DNA of 64,000 nucleotides, from positions 20,994-84,993 of the forward strand of contig MU129146.1 in NCBI GenBank assembly GCA_014904985.1, given 5' to 3'. The notes under the pieces are model-generated. The model ran no database searches. It had not been told where the DNA came from and worked only from the letters and a program-made list of their open reading frames with translations. The DNA comes from Hydnum rufescens UP504 (lineage: Eukaryota; Basidiomycota; Agaricomycetes; Cantharellales; Hydnaceae). The translations under genes were made by a program, and so were the position numbers. This document shows positions 35,117-47,450 of this stretch, in pieces. Each line of letters opens with the position of its first letter. Position 1 is the stretch's first letter.

Positions 35117-36331
35117 TGTAAGCAGGATAGTTAAGAACCAATCCAACTACTGTCCACATCGTTGAGGATAGGACAAATGAAGGGAGCCACGGGGACAATT
35201 CGAATATTCAGGTCCGGGAAAATGAAGGTCTTTTTGGATAATAGAAAATCCCAATGAACAGTGATTGCTCAAAGGAATAGATCAGTGTCACAAAATAAAA
35301 ATGTCAAGGCCACACCCTGAAGTTGTCCTCTTGACTATTCAGTCTAAATGTGGCTGTACAAAGTCTTGACAAGTGGGAAATCTCCTCCAGACAGCGGCAA
35401 TACTTCAGTGCCTCAGACTGATAGGGGGAAAAACCAAATATTTACATGCCCCTCCCCTTTATATACATTCCAGACCACAATTCAAAATTCCGGAAGAAAA
35501 GCGGAGATAAGGGAAGCATAATGAAAAAGAAATGAAGTCAAAAGCTTCAAAACTGGTGGAGATATTCAAGAATCAAGTAAAAAAAGAGACAAAAAAAACA
35601 CTTTACAAGGCATTCCTCCTTTGAAACTGGATAGATTCCCTTAAGGAATGGTGGAATAGGTTGCCCTGAGTGTCCTTTGCATCGGAATTAAGAGGGCCAG
35701 AACCAATTTGTCATTTGTGTTGGTGGAGCAAGGGGGGAGTCATGAGGAAGGGGTTGTCTTGTGAAAAATGGAGTTCTCATCCGTTCGTTTTGCCCTTGGT
35801 ACCGTTCGATGCGCATTTTCAACAGCTTTCAGGGCGTGGTACTCGCGAACGAATCCGATAAGAATTGGCTTTGAAAATCAAGAAATACTCCTTCAGAGTA
35901 TGAATCATGGAAAGATAATTGTATAGGGACCGCATTTTTGATCCATTCGTTTCGTGTTTGGTACCGTTTGATAGGTACGATTCTTATCTTTCTGGGCGCG
36001 GTCGTTTCGAGTCGATCCGATCAAAAATGACGGAGAAATTCGAAAAATACTCCTTTAGAGTGACATAACCCTTTTTGAATCATGTGACAGGTCCGCGGGT
36101 CCAGAACGAAGGCCAGGCACAGTCCGTGTCATTACATAATCACAATTCTTCACCCTTAAGGCAAAGGAACGACATGGAATGATGGGTTTCGGATGTGTAG
36201 AATTTGGATTGTTTCTCCAATGAATGAACAATGTGAAAATTAAGGATCGGATGGATGATCAATTCATTTGTTTGGTTGGAAAATTGGCCTCGGATAGGAT
36301 TTCTATAGTGTAGGGATTTATCCCTCCAACA
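35117..36331 (+). mobile_element. solo LTR, 1.2-kb family, copy 2
   Basis: Same element as 4925-6137: starts TGTAAGCAGG, ends CCTCCAACA, length 1215 bp. It has a direct repeat CCGT (35113-35116 and 36332-36335), which can also be read as 5 bp ACCGT if the end is moved by one base. Identity to copy 1 is high, about 95 percent by eye, and CpG sites are kept. The TATATA box is near 35460. Confidence 0.78.
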
Positions 36332-36506
36332 CCGTTCCCCTAATAGTGAGGAAGTACTGGTTCCTCCATGTTAGTACGAGAACTAAAGCACAATGAGTAG
36401 CAGTGAATATCAGAAGAGAGGATACTTCCCCAGGTGACAGCGAGCCCAAGGGCTCTACTCTTGGTGAGAGGACTATGCCCTACCTGTGTATGGGAACTAA
36501 CAAGAT

Positions 36507-37060
36507 GTGGTAGTCTCTCTATTGTACCTGATCATTGCAGCTATTCAGAGGCTTATTGCAATGTTGGAGGCAGATCAAATGCAGCTACTGCTGTCATCAA
36601 CCCTGGGAGCAGAGAATGACTCTGTTGACCCTCCCTCCAACTTTCACCTTGCTCCTGTCCCTTCATGTCCCAGTGTTGTCTCATGTCCCAGTGTTGTCAC
36701 ATCTCCTGCTGTTGTCGTATCTCCTGCTGTTGTCATACCCCCTGCTGGCACTCCCATCCTTGTCTCAACATTTCCTAGAGATATTCCTGAATGTTGGTAT
36801 GTCATTACATGTGGAACTCAGGTTGGGGTGTTTGAATCATGGTAAGTCCATTGAAATCTTTGTTGACATCTTAGGCAAATTCTTTTGTTTTGTTTAGGTC
36901 CACTGCCTCCCCTTTAGTTACAGGTGTTTGAGGCAGTATCTATCATCATGTGAGATTGGAGAGTGAGGGATGGGAACATTTCCATGTTGCTGAGAGGGCC
37001 AGAAACATGCAGACCCTCATGGCAGGTAGAAGTAGACAGTAGCTCAATATGAGACTGACT
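36507..37060 (+). pseudogene. viroplasmin / RNase H1 N-terminal-like domain fragment
   Basis: The frame from 36507 ends ECWYVITCGTQVGVFESW. A GT...AG intron fits at 36842-36897, after which STASPLVTGV continues, then a TGA, then GSIYHH. The Y-V-V-x-x-G-x-x-x-G-I-F-x-x-W pattern with a following P-x-V-x-G-V is the viroplasmin-like fold found in RNase H1 and in many agaric orphan proteins. Upstream is a repeat of SCPSVVS and SPAVV words. The in-frame TGA suggests a relic. Confidence 0.55.
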
Positions 37061-38010
37061 GTGTGCTTGCTATCCCCTATTTTATTATAACAACCCAAAT
37101 GATGTTCAACTGGTCAATTGAGAGGCTGAGAAATGACTTAGATTCTATATGGTAATATCCAAATAGTGCAGAAATGGAGATCATATATTATAATGCAGGA
37201 CTAGCATATCTCAGACACCTTCATTCCATGCTAGCTGAGAAAATCAGATATAACCCTCACTTTCCTGAAGTAGTCCCAATTCCCTCTATATATGTGAATA
37301 TTCTGGTTTCAAAATTTTCAGCTATTCCTCTACCCCTATTATAACCTTGCTTGTGGTCACTTCCATCCATGCAATTATATAATAAATCTCTGGCTTCAGA
37401 TTGTTTGGACATTCGGTTTTGCATTAGTTTTCTAGCCATGACAGTTTCCACACACCTGGGATGATTGGCAAATGAGGTCACAGGCATCTGCCTGTGGCAC
37501 TGCTGGCTCTGACTTTTTATATTGCAAAAAAGTTTTTCTCACATTGAACAGATGGTTACGGTTAGTCTTGCCACAGTGCGACTCCCAGCAACTCATTGTG
37601 ACTTCTGACTCAAAGCCTGTGACTTGCGACTTGAGTTGTTGGTACTTTCCATATGGCCATATCCCAGAATATGGGACACAAGGAGTCTGGCCAATTTTTT
37701 TTCTGTTCTCACAATGTAAAAATCAGACTTTATACCACCATCCATTTATTTTGAGCATAGAGTTATCTATCTTAGAATATTACACTGTCTATTTTGCTGG
37801 CAATTTTGCAACTTGCAGCCAGTTCAAACGAATTCTCCTTCAACTGCAGAAAACAGTCTGGGACTCCAAGTGACCTCAACTTGTGAATTGAGTAAAGTAA
37901 AATTGGATCCAAGGGTGGATGTGCATATGCCTTGAGGCTGACCACCAAAAGCCTCAATTATCTCCACATATTGGCAACATGAAACCCATGTAGAGACAGT
38001 AGTCAAACAC
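37061..38010. other. no gene recognised
   Basis: AT-rich DNA with short ORFs only. No domain, repeat or RNA gene could be supported. Confidence 0.4.
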
Positions 38011-38019
38011 ATCATGATT

Positions 38020-41000
38020 CACCACAACCAAACTGTAGTGAAGTCCCATTCCATTCCTACAACTGCTTCACCTGATCGACTCATTCCTTCCACGCAACAC
38101 CTGCTGATGATCCAGGTCCTGACACCTCAAGTGATTTGGGAACTAGTCTCTATATCCCAGCACCATCTTTTGGTTCACATTGAAAGCACAACACTGCATC
38201 AGTAAGTGGTAATCTCTTATTTGAAACTGACTTTAACATTGGTAGTGTACTCTTACAGGATGAGCCTCTGAAGACATGGATCCCTATGTGCAACAGTTTT
38301 CTGGATAGTATGCTTTGGGGAGATGGATGGGGCTATGCATTGGAAACTCTGGGGTGCCCAGATTGTGAGGCACCTGGCCAAAGTGGGACCATTCGTTGTG
38401 AGGAATGCTTTGGAGGGGCATTACTATGTCCTTCATGTTTGATTCGACAGCACCAAAATCTCCCTTTCCATCAAATCAAAGTATATCCCTTTATATCCCA
38501 CTGGCATTATTAATCCTCACACCTTATGAGGTATGGAATGGCCAGTCATTCGATAACACCACCCTCAAGGATCTCAGTCTAATCATCCAACTCAGTCATC
38601 CCAATGCACTCTGCCCCAACCCAAAGGCAGGGCCAATGTCATTCGTCATCTTCCATATGAATGGCCTTCATGTGTTGAATGTCTGTTTTTGTGACTGTAC
38701 CCAAGTGGTGCCACCATACCAGCAATTGCTGTGTAGCTGTTGGTTCCCTGCCACAGTGCTGCAACCCCAGACCTGCATGACATTTCAACTTCTTCACCAT
38801 TTTCACTCGCAAACTCTTCAGTCAAACATATCAGCTTATCATTTCTACGAGGCTCTCATATGAGAGACTGACAATACAGGTTTGACACCTCTGAAGGCAT
38901 GTTTTTGCAGAGTATTCCCATGTGATGAGGACTCATCAATTTATTCCTGTTGTCTCAGTATAAGGAGCTACTTTGCATGATACAGGAATGGTGGCATCTC
39001 AAAATGCTCAAGCAAGCAGGGTGAGCACATCCCCAGATGGTGTTTCAGGAACCCAGAGTGGTGAACTTGCTATTCTCTGTCCTGCTTGTCCACACCCCAC
39101 AGTGAACCTCCCAAATGACTGGAAGAATGTGCCTGCTTCATCTCAGTATGTCCTCTTCCCCCAAGTATGTAATAAAGATATTAATTGCCTTTAAACATCA
39201 TATAGATACCTCTACAAAGTTTTTCTTGCCATTGATGCTAACTTTCATCAGAAGAATGCTCTCAGCCCTCTTCCGGACCCGGGATTGGGAACTGGTTGGT
39301 CATATTTCATAGAGACCAAACCTTAAAAAGCCTTTGTCCTTAGCCATGCTGCCCAGAAAGACATGAGCCCCCATACAGTTCAGATACTGGATAGTACTGA
39401 CAGGCTGATCACACTAGATATTGATGTGCAGTGGTCTCTCTGCTCTCGATCATGCAAATATGAAGGACTCTAAGGGTCTTCAGGCCACTGGAGTTGGTGC
39501 TGTTGTTTGTGCCTGCCATGGATTCCTTCACCCACTGAGTATCAGGGATCTACAGAAAGGGGAATGGTAAGCCAGCCCCTTTTCTGTTTATGAATATCAA
39601 TCCTCAACATTCTTCTAGCTACTGCAACATGGATTATCTTGTTTTCTCAAGCATCTGCAAAAATGAACTTCACCAGTTGCTTTTCTCATACAACATTATG
39701 TGTCAATGGTGGAAAAATCTATGGTCACATCGTCATGACAAACTCCCCTCTAACCTCCAATTCAATCATGAGAATGTTCACATGGACCATGTCATCCCAA
39801 AGTTCCACCTGCATGCACACATGAAGGATTGTCACACTGGAGTACTCACTCAACCTTACCCCTGGAGTCAGGCACACTGACAGAGAAGTAATTGAGAGGA
39901 ACTGGTCAGCTGTTAATCCTGCAGCAAACAGCATGAAGAAGATGAGCGAGGGTTCTTGCCATGATACGTTGGATGATATTTGGGAGGATTTAAATTATCG
40001 GAAAGTGATCACCATGGGTAAGTATCTTTCATTATTTTTGCCCATTGCCTTCTTATATCCTAATGATATTTACAGCCGAAGGTTTACCAAAGAAGTTGTC
40101 AGTTGCGATTAAAGAGAGCGAAATACACACTGCAGAATTCAAAGTGTTTTCCAACAGGTTGGAACCTTCAACTTTGCTGCATGGCAAGCTATGGTTTCTG
40201 AATGGGAGGCAAATCACTCTAAGCCAAATCCTTATGTCCTCAAAGAGTTGTGTAAGTGTTATATGCATCTTCTCCATACTTTATTGATTGGAATGGACGT
40301 GTGACTGTTATAGATAAAACCCAAGCAGATGTATGACTTGAATTGATTGAAATTGAGAGCATGGGCCTAGCATCAGGCCAGCTCCTACCACACGAGACCT
40401 CAGCAAGCTCACTTTTGAGTATTGGGCTCAAACTCGAAGATATGCAGTAAGCACCCTTGTGTGGCTATATATTTACACACTCATTTGAGTAACCTGAGCC
40501 TCCTGTTACAGATGGCAGCTCTATTGGGATGTGTGAGCTGCTAGAGCCAATAATAGCACACAGATTGCCAATATTAAGGAACAATGGTTGGCATTGCATA
40601 GCCGCATTCTTTCATATCGGTCTCTCCAGCAGATCCACATGCCTCAAGTCATGGCAATACTTACAGAGGACCCATCTGCTATGTCTATCAAGGCACCAGA
40701 GGTCTCAACTTTCCTCTTCCCTCATCAACTTCCTCTGGTGACACGATCCTTACCTGGGCTCTCTGATCTGGCACAAATGGAAGGTCATCTCTGTTATGCA
40801 CAAGCACTTGACTCTCTTGCAGATCTATGTCGATCCATATGTGTGTGCTCCCACCTTGCTGAGTACAAGCACCGAGAGGTTTCGGGGACAATGTCCAAAC
40901 ACATGGGCAAGAGCCCTACTGGATAGAGCTCAAGCAAAAACATCTCTCATTGCCCTCAAGTACTGGAATGCACGTGAAGCTTATCAGGGTGTTAGTTCCC

Positions 41001-41671
41001 ACAGGGGAGTGGGAGGACACCTTAAAACCTCTCAGTGATGCAACCTTCACACAATGTCAGAACCTGACATTAATCAATCAACAGGACTCCCCATTCCTGG
41101 TGAAGGATATCACACTGTATCATGGATATGGATGTCTCCTGGGGCTGGTATGGCAGAGAGTCCTCAGATGCATGAAGGTATGCTTTGGGATTTGTTATTT
41201 CTGAGCCATAATAACTAATTAAATATTTTTCTCTTCTCTCTAGCACTCCACATTGAGTGGGCGAAATGTTGTGCCAGGCACAATCACTGGACCAAGGAAG
41301 TGGCCCTCCTTCAGGAAGAAATGCATTGTATACCTGTATTTTTGGATTATATGGCCCAACAGTGGGAAACTTGTGCAACCAGGTGCTCTGACCTTCCCCT
41401 TGCCCTTCTTGAGGGTGTTCACACATATGCTTTTCAACAGTCCCAGATTCTCCACCAACAAGTGACTCTCTTTCATTCAACTTTTTCCCTCCAAGGTCTT
41501 AGTGGGCAGCAGTCATCCTCCATTAATAATACTGACATTGATAGAGGACACATGTCTTCAGTACATTATGAGGGTGATGGTCATGGTGACAATGGTGATA
41601 ATAGTGAGAGCGATGTGGATGGTGATGATGAAGATGTTTGGGAATATCATGTTGCTGATGAAGATCTCTGA
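38020..41671 (+). pseudogene. KDZ (Kyakuja-Dileera-Zisupton) transposase relic
   Basis: The N-terminal CxC2-type Cys module reads CPDCEAPGQSGTIRCEECFG then ALLCPSCLIRQHQNLPFH (38357-38475). It is followed by VWNGQSFDNTTLKDLSLIIQ and NGLHVLNVCFCDC. The core continues with FLAIDANFHQKNALSPLPDP, ATGVGAVVCACHGF, YCNMDYLVFSS, IPKFHLHAHMKDCHTG and REVIERNWSAVNPAAN. The tail ends in an acidic stretch at 41569-41671. Introns fit (for example the acceptor before GATGAGCC at 38267). A TAA near 39467 and frame changes break it, and YNIMCQW stands where the family has YDIACQW. KDZ elements are large cut-and-paste transposons common in agarics. Terminal repeats were not found. Confidence 0.85.
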
Positions 41672-41901
41672 ATTGCTTCTGCTTTGACTCTCCTCTATAT
41701 TTTAATGTTGTGTTCTCATTTGCTCTATCTATAGTCATAAATCTAACACCATAACCCAATGTTGAGTCCACTGAATTGAAGTTTTCAATGTCAAACCAAG
41801 TGCAGAGAAAATGTGAGCAATGGCATGTGAGCCTGGCAGGCCGTGCCAGTTTCACCCTGACTCGTGCCAATGTTCTCATCAGCACTCTTGCCAACCACCA
41901 A

Positions 41902-42060
41902 CATTCTCACCTGTGCTCTCGCCAATGTTCTCACCTGTGCTCTTGCCAACATTCTCACCTGTGCTCTTGCCAACATTCTCACCTGTACTCTTGCCAATGT
42001 TCTCACCTGTACTCTTGCCAACATTCTCACCTGCACTTGCCAACATTCTCACCAGTGCCA
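41902..42060 (+). repeat. 24-bp minisatellite, about 7 units
   Basis: TTCTCACCTGT recurs at 41904 and then every 24 bp to 42024, with a shorter last unit. Units read TTCTCACCTGTGCTCTTGCC plus four bases. Open in several frames (octapeptides such as FSPVLLPT), but with no supported gene. It lies just 3' of the KDZ relic. Confidence 0.85.
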
Positions 42061-43844
42061 AGTCTTTGATACTGAACCAGCACTGTTCGCCATTGTATTG
42101 GTTCTCCCTGCTCCCAGTCCTGTGCATGAGCTGCTCAAGTGTGTCTTTCGGTTCAACGTTATCATTGTTAGTCAGATGGGTTGGGCAAGAGCTGTATGTT
42201 TCTTTTCTCTTCCAAGATGTGAAGACTGATACATGACTGATCAGGCAGCACATTGCATCCAAGCTCCCCTTTGCATCTGCTTTCAACCCTACTGCTAGGC
42301 TGGCATCCACCTCAGAACACAGTGCTGAAGCAGACAAAGAAGACACTGTGGGAACCATTGCAGATGCAAAGACAGGCACTGGTGAGGAAGATTCAGAAGC
42401 ACTATATGACCAAATTGTCCAGCCTGTTGGGAAGAAATGCAGCCATCAGTATTTGCATCCTGTCCTTTTGATTGTTCCTTGTACTAACAGTCATTTAGGG
42501 AGTATGCAGATGTTTTTGGAGGATTGAGCATTGCACCTGACACATGAAAATCACACCCTGCCACAATTGGCTGTCATCTGACACCCCAACTGATCAAGCT
42601 GTGAGCAGATATTGAGCAGACATCCTGTAAGCCAGCTGCAATCGATGACATGCAAGGGGTGGCTGATATGGCTGAGAACACACCATTATAGCTATCAACC
42701 CAAATCTACTGCTACCACCATTCTCTGTTTTGGATAGAAATGTGACAGATGTGGTATGTTAACATGCATTCTTTCATTGTATCAGTGCGAGCCTGGGTAT
42801 TTTAATTAGCCAACCACACCCAAGTCAAGAATCCAAAGATGGCCTTCATGGAAGACAATAACATCAGGAGGAGAGCTCAATGTCACAATAAAGGTGTGTA
42901 TTCTGGTGATTCCAGATACATAGGAAAGATATGAAGACTGAGATTGTGGTTCTTCATGGATGTGCCAGAAAGGTGACAAGGCAGAGGATGAGTGCAATGA
43001 AGAGGTCTAGGAGCCACCTTCATATTCACACATGTAGGACCCCTTCGGGAATGAACTGGCCCCTTTACGGTGTCCCAGAATCTACAATATTGCAACAATT
43101 CTTCCTCTAGGTATCTCCCATATCGGATGTGATGGAATTGGGAGAATGAACATGTTGTGAATGTGTTCCAAGCAGCAGCAGGATTGTGGGCAAGTGCACA
43201 CAAGAAGCAACAATATGAGCCCAAGGTGTAGCCCAAGGGCATTCAGGGATCACAGCACAGCAATGGCGGACCCAAGAGGGAATCCCAATGCCTAGTGTGG
43301 GGAATGGTCATACTGTATATTAAATTTAATTTCCTATAATGGCAATCAATAGCATGATGAAATCATCATGGAGATAACCAGGCCCTATTACTGTACTCTG
43401 ATGCATAAGTACTAGCAGCCTCTATACATAATACCATGGTAGTTGGTATCATATATCATTATCATGCCCCAATATATCAAACCAGGCCTGGTAGTTATCG
43501 GGGTTTGATGCATGAATTTTGCAGTAACTTACTGGTTTTGATGTATCAATCCATACTGCCAATGGTGCAAGATTCTCCCCAAGACCCAATGAGGTAGCAG
43601 GTCAACCATACCTATGATGAATGAAAGGTCTAGGCCAGTGGCCATTGAGCCACCTACTAGTGAAAGCACTGTGGACCAAGAAATCCTATGGCACAGGTCT
43701 CTACTAGTGACAGTGGTGGACTCTATCTGATGAGAACAAGGCCCTAGCACAGCTGCCAATGTATGACTAATCAATACTTCCCTGTATCACCTGGCCTACA
43801 ATCTCAACATAGAGTCATCATTGTTTACCAGCACCATTGTTTGA
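42061..43844. other. no gene recognised; AT-rich repeat at about 43370-43560
   Basis: Short ORFs of 60-120 codons on both strands have no recognisable domain. The stretch at about 43370-43560 has ATATATCAAACCAGG and TGGTATCATATATC words shared with 54190-54340 and 57197-57330, probably an old MITE family. Confidence 0.4.
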
Positions 43845-45313
43845 GTGGCCCATGCAGGTCAACCCACTGTCTACAAACCTGATGCGGAATTCTGCCTCAC
43901 CTTGTTGCAATGTGGCCAAATACTGCAAGATTCCATGGTGGAGATAGCAAAATGTTACTGTCTGTTGGACCCTGACCCCTATAAGTTTGACCTAGGAGGG
44001 GTACCGGCCATCCACATGGGAGCTGGAGTCTCTTCTGAGGATAAGGTGTCCCAGCTTGCTGCCCTGGGCCTATGTCGTCTACAGACTGGTCTCAAAATCA
44101 TCACACAGCTACAGAGTGTTGAAGAGAATGAATCCATAGCCTATACATCAAACTCCAGAGCCCAGGAATTCATAATGGAATTAGTGAATGACCCACCTAG
44201 AGTAACCTCACCTTTGGCCACATATTCAGGGCCAGACCAGGGGCTACCATGGCAGAGCCAGGAAGTGCCCACACTGAGCACCCTGGTTAGCAACGAGGGT
44301 ACCCAATTGCCTCAGCCACTGTTCACAACCTGGCAGCCCTGTCCTTCCATTGACCCATTAAGGCAACAAGCCCTGACAAGTGCCTACAGAATGTCCAACC
44401 TCCAGGAATTGAACCATGGGACTACAGGACCAAACCCCCTCACCCCATGATGGACTGCTTCACCATACAAAATGCCCATGTCAAACAGAATGTGCCCAGG
44501 GAACCATGATGGAACCCACCTGGTGGAGGACCCCCAGACGATGACAAGCCCAAGGGTGGCTGAGGACCCCCTGGGGATGGTCCCCCTTATCCTGGACAAC
44601 CTAGTGGGTTGGGAGATGGTTACCCCGATTGAGGTAGGCTGGGTGGCGGACCTCCCGGACCTGGACCTCCAGACAGAGGAGCACCCCCCACAGGAGATCA
44701 TGACCCCTTTAATGTGCCCTGTGGACAGGACGTCTACTACAAGCCCAAGTTTGAACTTGAGTTTCATCCCAGCAATCTGCCTGAGTATGATGGATCAGAC
44801 AACACCTTCATCACCTGGACTGAGGACTTAGACTGTTACACAGCCAGCAGTCAATGGATGCATGAGCAGTTGGCCTTTGTGGCCACCATGAGGTTCACCA
44901 AGCATGCAGACATCTGGTGGCAAAGCCTGCCTAACACTATGAAAATTCAAGCCAGCCAGGATTGGAATGCCCTAAAGTTTGTCATGAGGACCCATTTATT
45001 GGGCACCCATTGGTATGACAAACAGGTCACTATTTATGATGAGCTGCATTTATGTAATCAAGGACATGAGAAGGAGACCCCCACCAAATGGCTGACCTGG
45101 AAGGTGAGGGCCTGTCAAGTGTTGCATCCACCACCCAAGGTTCCTGATGTCACCTTCAACTCTCTTGAAGTAGGGACCATCATGGAGCATGCCCCACCCT
45201 CCTGGAGAGTGTATGTTGATGTGGATCTTTGTCACAATATGGATGCCTTATTCACAAGGGTCAAGGACCAAGAAGATGCCCTCCTGGCTATATCCAACCT
45301 GTCCAGTACATGA
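43845..45313 (+). pseudogene. gag of the collagen-type gypsy
   Basis: Frame 43845-44450 holds the N-terminal domain (MAHAGQPTVYKPDAEFCLTL; LAALGLCRLQTGLKIITQLQ). A Gly/Pro linker (GGPPGPGPPDRGAP, about 44640-44690) with two in-frame TGA/TAG-type breaks leads to the capsid at 44714-45313 (FELEFHPSNLPEYDGSDNTF; WWQSLPNTMKIQASQDW). The capsid frame is intact for 199 codons and ends in a TGA. Loss of the linker frame separates it from the N-terminal part. Confidence 0.75.
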
Positions 45314-45388
45314 CGGACCGAAGATATAATGGATGAAGTAGTGTGTTGGGTATGAGAAGAATTCAGATGAAACCAATACCATTCACCT

Positions 45389-46295
45389 GTGCTGTTGGCT
45401 AGTACTAGCACCTCGAGTCCTAACTACACATATGACATTAGCAAGGTCCGGTCCAAGAGGAAACCTATCTGGCCATGTCGACACTGTGGAAGTGAATGGC
45501 ACTATGACTACAATTGCAGTTCATACAAAAAGGACCCACAGCATGCTAAACCAGCCACAAGTACCAAATGGGAGGTTGCATACCATAAGGCCTACATAGC
45601 CATGTCATCAGGGTCAGAAGAGGTCTATCAAGTGGCTATGATGGCTGCCCATGAAACTCTTAGTAGCAAAGAAGAAGGGGAAGAGACTAGCATCTTATTT
45701 GTCATACCTGATGAATTCCCCCTAGAGGGAACTGCCTGCTATATTGCTCCTAGTAAGGGTGGACCAGCCCCTGACCTAAGTGTGAAAGAATTGAGTGACC
45801 CCAACAAAAGGATCTATGCACCACAGCCCACAACGAAGAGGCCACCTGGCCTGGCCAGCCTGGGAATGGACACCTTCAAGTTGGAATGCCACATAGATGA
45901 CATCAAGGGTCCTGCCATCGAAGTGGTCACCAACTCAGGGGCCATGGCCACCCTGATATCTGCCCAATGTCTGAGATTGTTAATGGGACAGACTACCCCA
46001 TTAAACAGGGATTGAAATCAAGGCCTTTACACCTCACAGGAGAGGCCAAGTGCCTAGGCTACATTACACTCAACCTATATTTTTGTAGTCAACTGGGAAT
46101 CATGTTACTACAAGGGGTGGAAGCCTATGTCATCGAAGCAATGAACACCAACCTTCTCATTGGTGAGGACACACATCGGGCCTGGCAGTTGCATACTATG
46201 AGGCCCAAGCATGATGCCTACTGGCAAGTGGGGAATAGTGAACATTGTGTGCCTGCCAACTGCACCACAAGGGACAAGGAGGCCTTTGCAGTCTC
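45389..46295 (+). pseudogene. gypsy zinc knuckle and aspartic protease
   Basis: The knuckle CRHCGSEWHYDYNC (C-x2-C-x4-H-x4-C) is at about 45478-45520. Protease follows with FKLECHIDDIKGP and the active-site loop VVTNSGAMATLIS, where the catalytic Asp of the D-S-G triad is Asn (codon 45932-45934). The base change GAC to AAC follows a C, so it is a CpG transition on the other strand. The last protease strand LLIGEDTHRAWQLH is in the frame starting 45967, after a frameshift. The reading is then cut at 46295. Confidence 0.8.
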
Positions 46296-47141
46296 TGTCA
46301 GGGCGACACTGCCGTCGAAGCCACAAACAGAAAGAGGAAAGAGATTAATTAACCACACGCTATCGCAGTGGGAATCCTGAGTATACACCACACAACAAGG
46401 GACACACAAGTCTCGCACCTATCGCAGTGGGAATCCTGAGAGATCAAAACTGGTGATCCCCCAACTGCGAAGGGCTATAAATACTATTTCCTGCACACAG
46501 CCTCCAACCTTCCAGAGCCTTCCGCCGTCTTCCATAACCTTCCGGATCCTCCTAGAATGCCGGCTCCACAGCCCATCAGTCAGCCTCCACAGCCACCATC
46601 ACTAAGCCTCACTAAGCTGACGCAGCCGTGTTACGAATCCTGTGCGCACCTCCACATGGCTATGCCCCAACTTCCATATGTATCCCCCTTAGCGTATGTA
46701 CTTCCAAGGCAGTGTACGCCTGGGTACTCCAAAGGTGTCCAAAGTGTCAAATGACCGTAATGACGTGGATGGAGTACGGATTGGGACAGGTGATGTGGAT
46801 TCAGGGACTGGGGGTAGAGGAGGAGGAGGGGGAGTCTGGATTGGCAACTCCATGGACTCACATGGGGAGCGAGGGAACGACAGGTGCTGACAAGGGCGCC
46901 AATGCTGCCACTGGTTGGCTACCCAGCCCATAGCCCGCTGGCCGAGGCCTGATAGAACAAGGGCAATAATAATAAGAGAAATGCCAATAATGGCAAGGAT
47001 GACAATAACCCCGTAGTGAATGGAGGGAGAGAGGAGACAAGAGCATTTGAGGAAGTAGGCGCCATATGATAGAGTCGATGAAGAATAATACTCTGACGGG
47101 TAAGTCCTTAGGTGGAAGCAAATGTCAATTTGATCCTGACA
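46296..47141 (-). repeat. chromovirus 3' LTR
   Basis: 846 bp, TGTCAGG to CCTGACA. It is 63 bp longer than the 5' LTR because it keeps a second copy of the ATCGCAGTGGGAATCCTGAG repeat and the spacer between the copies. CpG sites are preserved, for example in GGCCGAGG and GAACGACAGG, where the 5' LTR has CA or TG. Confidence 0.92.
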
Positions 47142-47450
47142 TTACCCCCCTTTTAGGACTCGGCGTCATGACGAGTTTTCCTTGAGTCCAGTCAAATAAA
47201 GTATGCTGGGGGACCTCAGTAAAATTTTCGAAGCGGGTGAAAGGTAGGGTATCCCAGATAGCAGTGGCAATACGACGTGGGGAGTTTGGATGGAGGCGAT
47301 GGAAATCATCCAGGAGCCGTTTAGAGTTGCCGAGGTTCGATTCTGGTTCCCAACTGTTTTCCTCTGGGCCATAGCCTTTCCATTTAACGAGGTATTGCAG
47401 TTTTGTACGATAGAGACGACTGTCCAAAATTGTCTCAACCTCATATTCGG
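47125..47450 (-). pseudogene. chromodomain at the integrase C terminus
   Basis: The frame reads LDSRLYRTKLQYLVKWKGYG then EENSWEPESNL and LLDDFHRLHP, the classical chromodomain with aromatic cage residues Y and W. It is out of frame with the integrase by one base. In chromoviruses this domain directs integration to modified histones, commonly H3K9 methyl marks. Confidence 0.88.
47142..47156 (-). other. polypurine tract
   Basis: On the minus strand AAAAGGGGGGTAA lies directly before the 3' LTR, the normal primer site for plus-strand DNA synthesis. Confidence 0.8.

Larger units (their letters stand above)
43845..46295 (+). mobile_element. Ty3/gypsy element with collagen-like Gag, 5' half
   Basis: Gag N-terminal domain, Pro/Gly-rich linker, capsid, CCHC knuckle and protease are in order on the plus strand. 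The element stops abruptly at 46295 where the chromovirus LTR begins; RT, RNase H and integrase are absent. It is the same family as 226-6668 but better preserved. No LTR of its own was seen upstream. Confidence 0.85.

Noticed and set aside
42883..43242. 119-codon minus-strand frame as a gene
   Set aside because: No domain, CpG-poor context, and no start or splice support.
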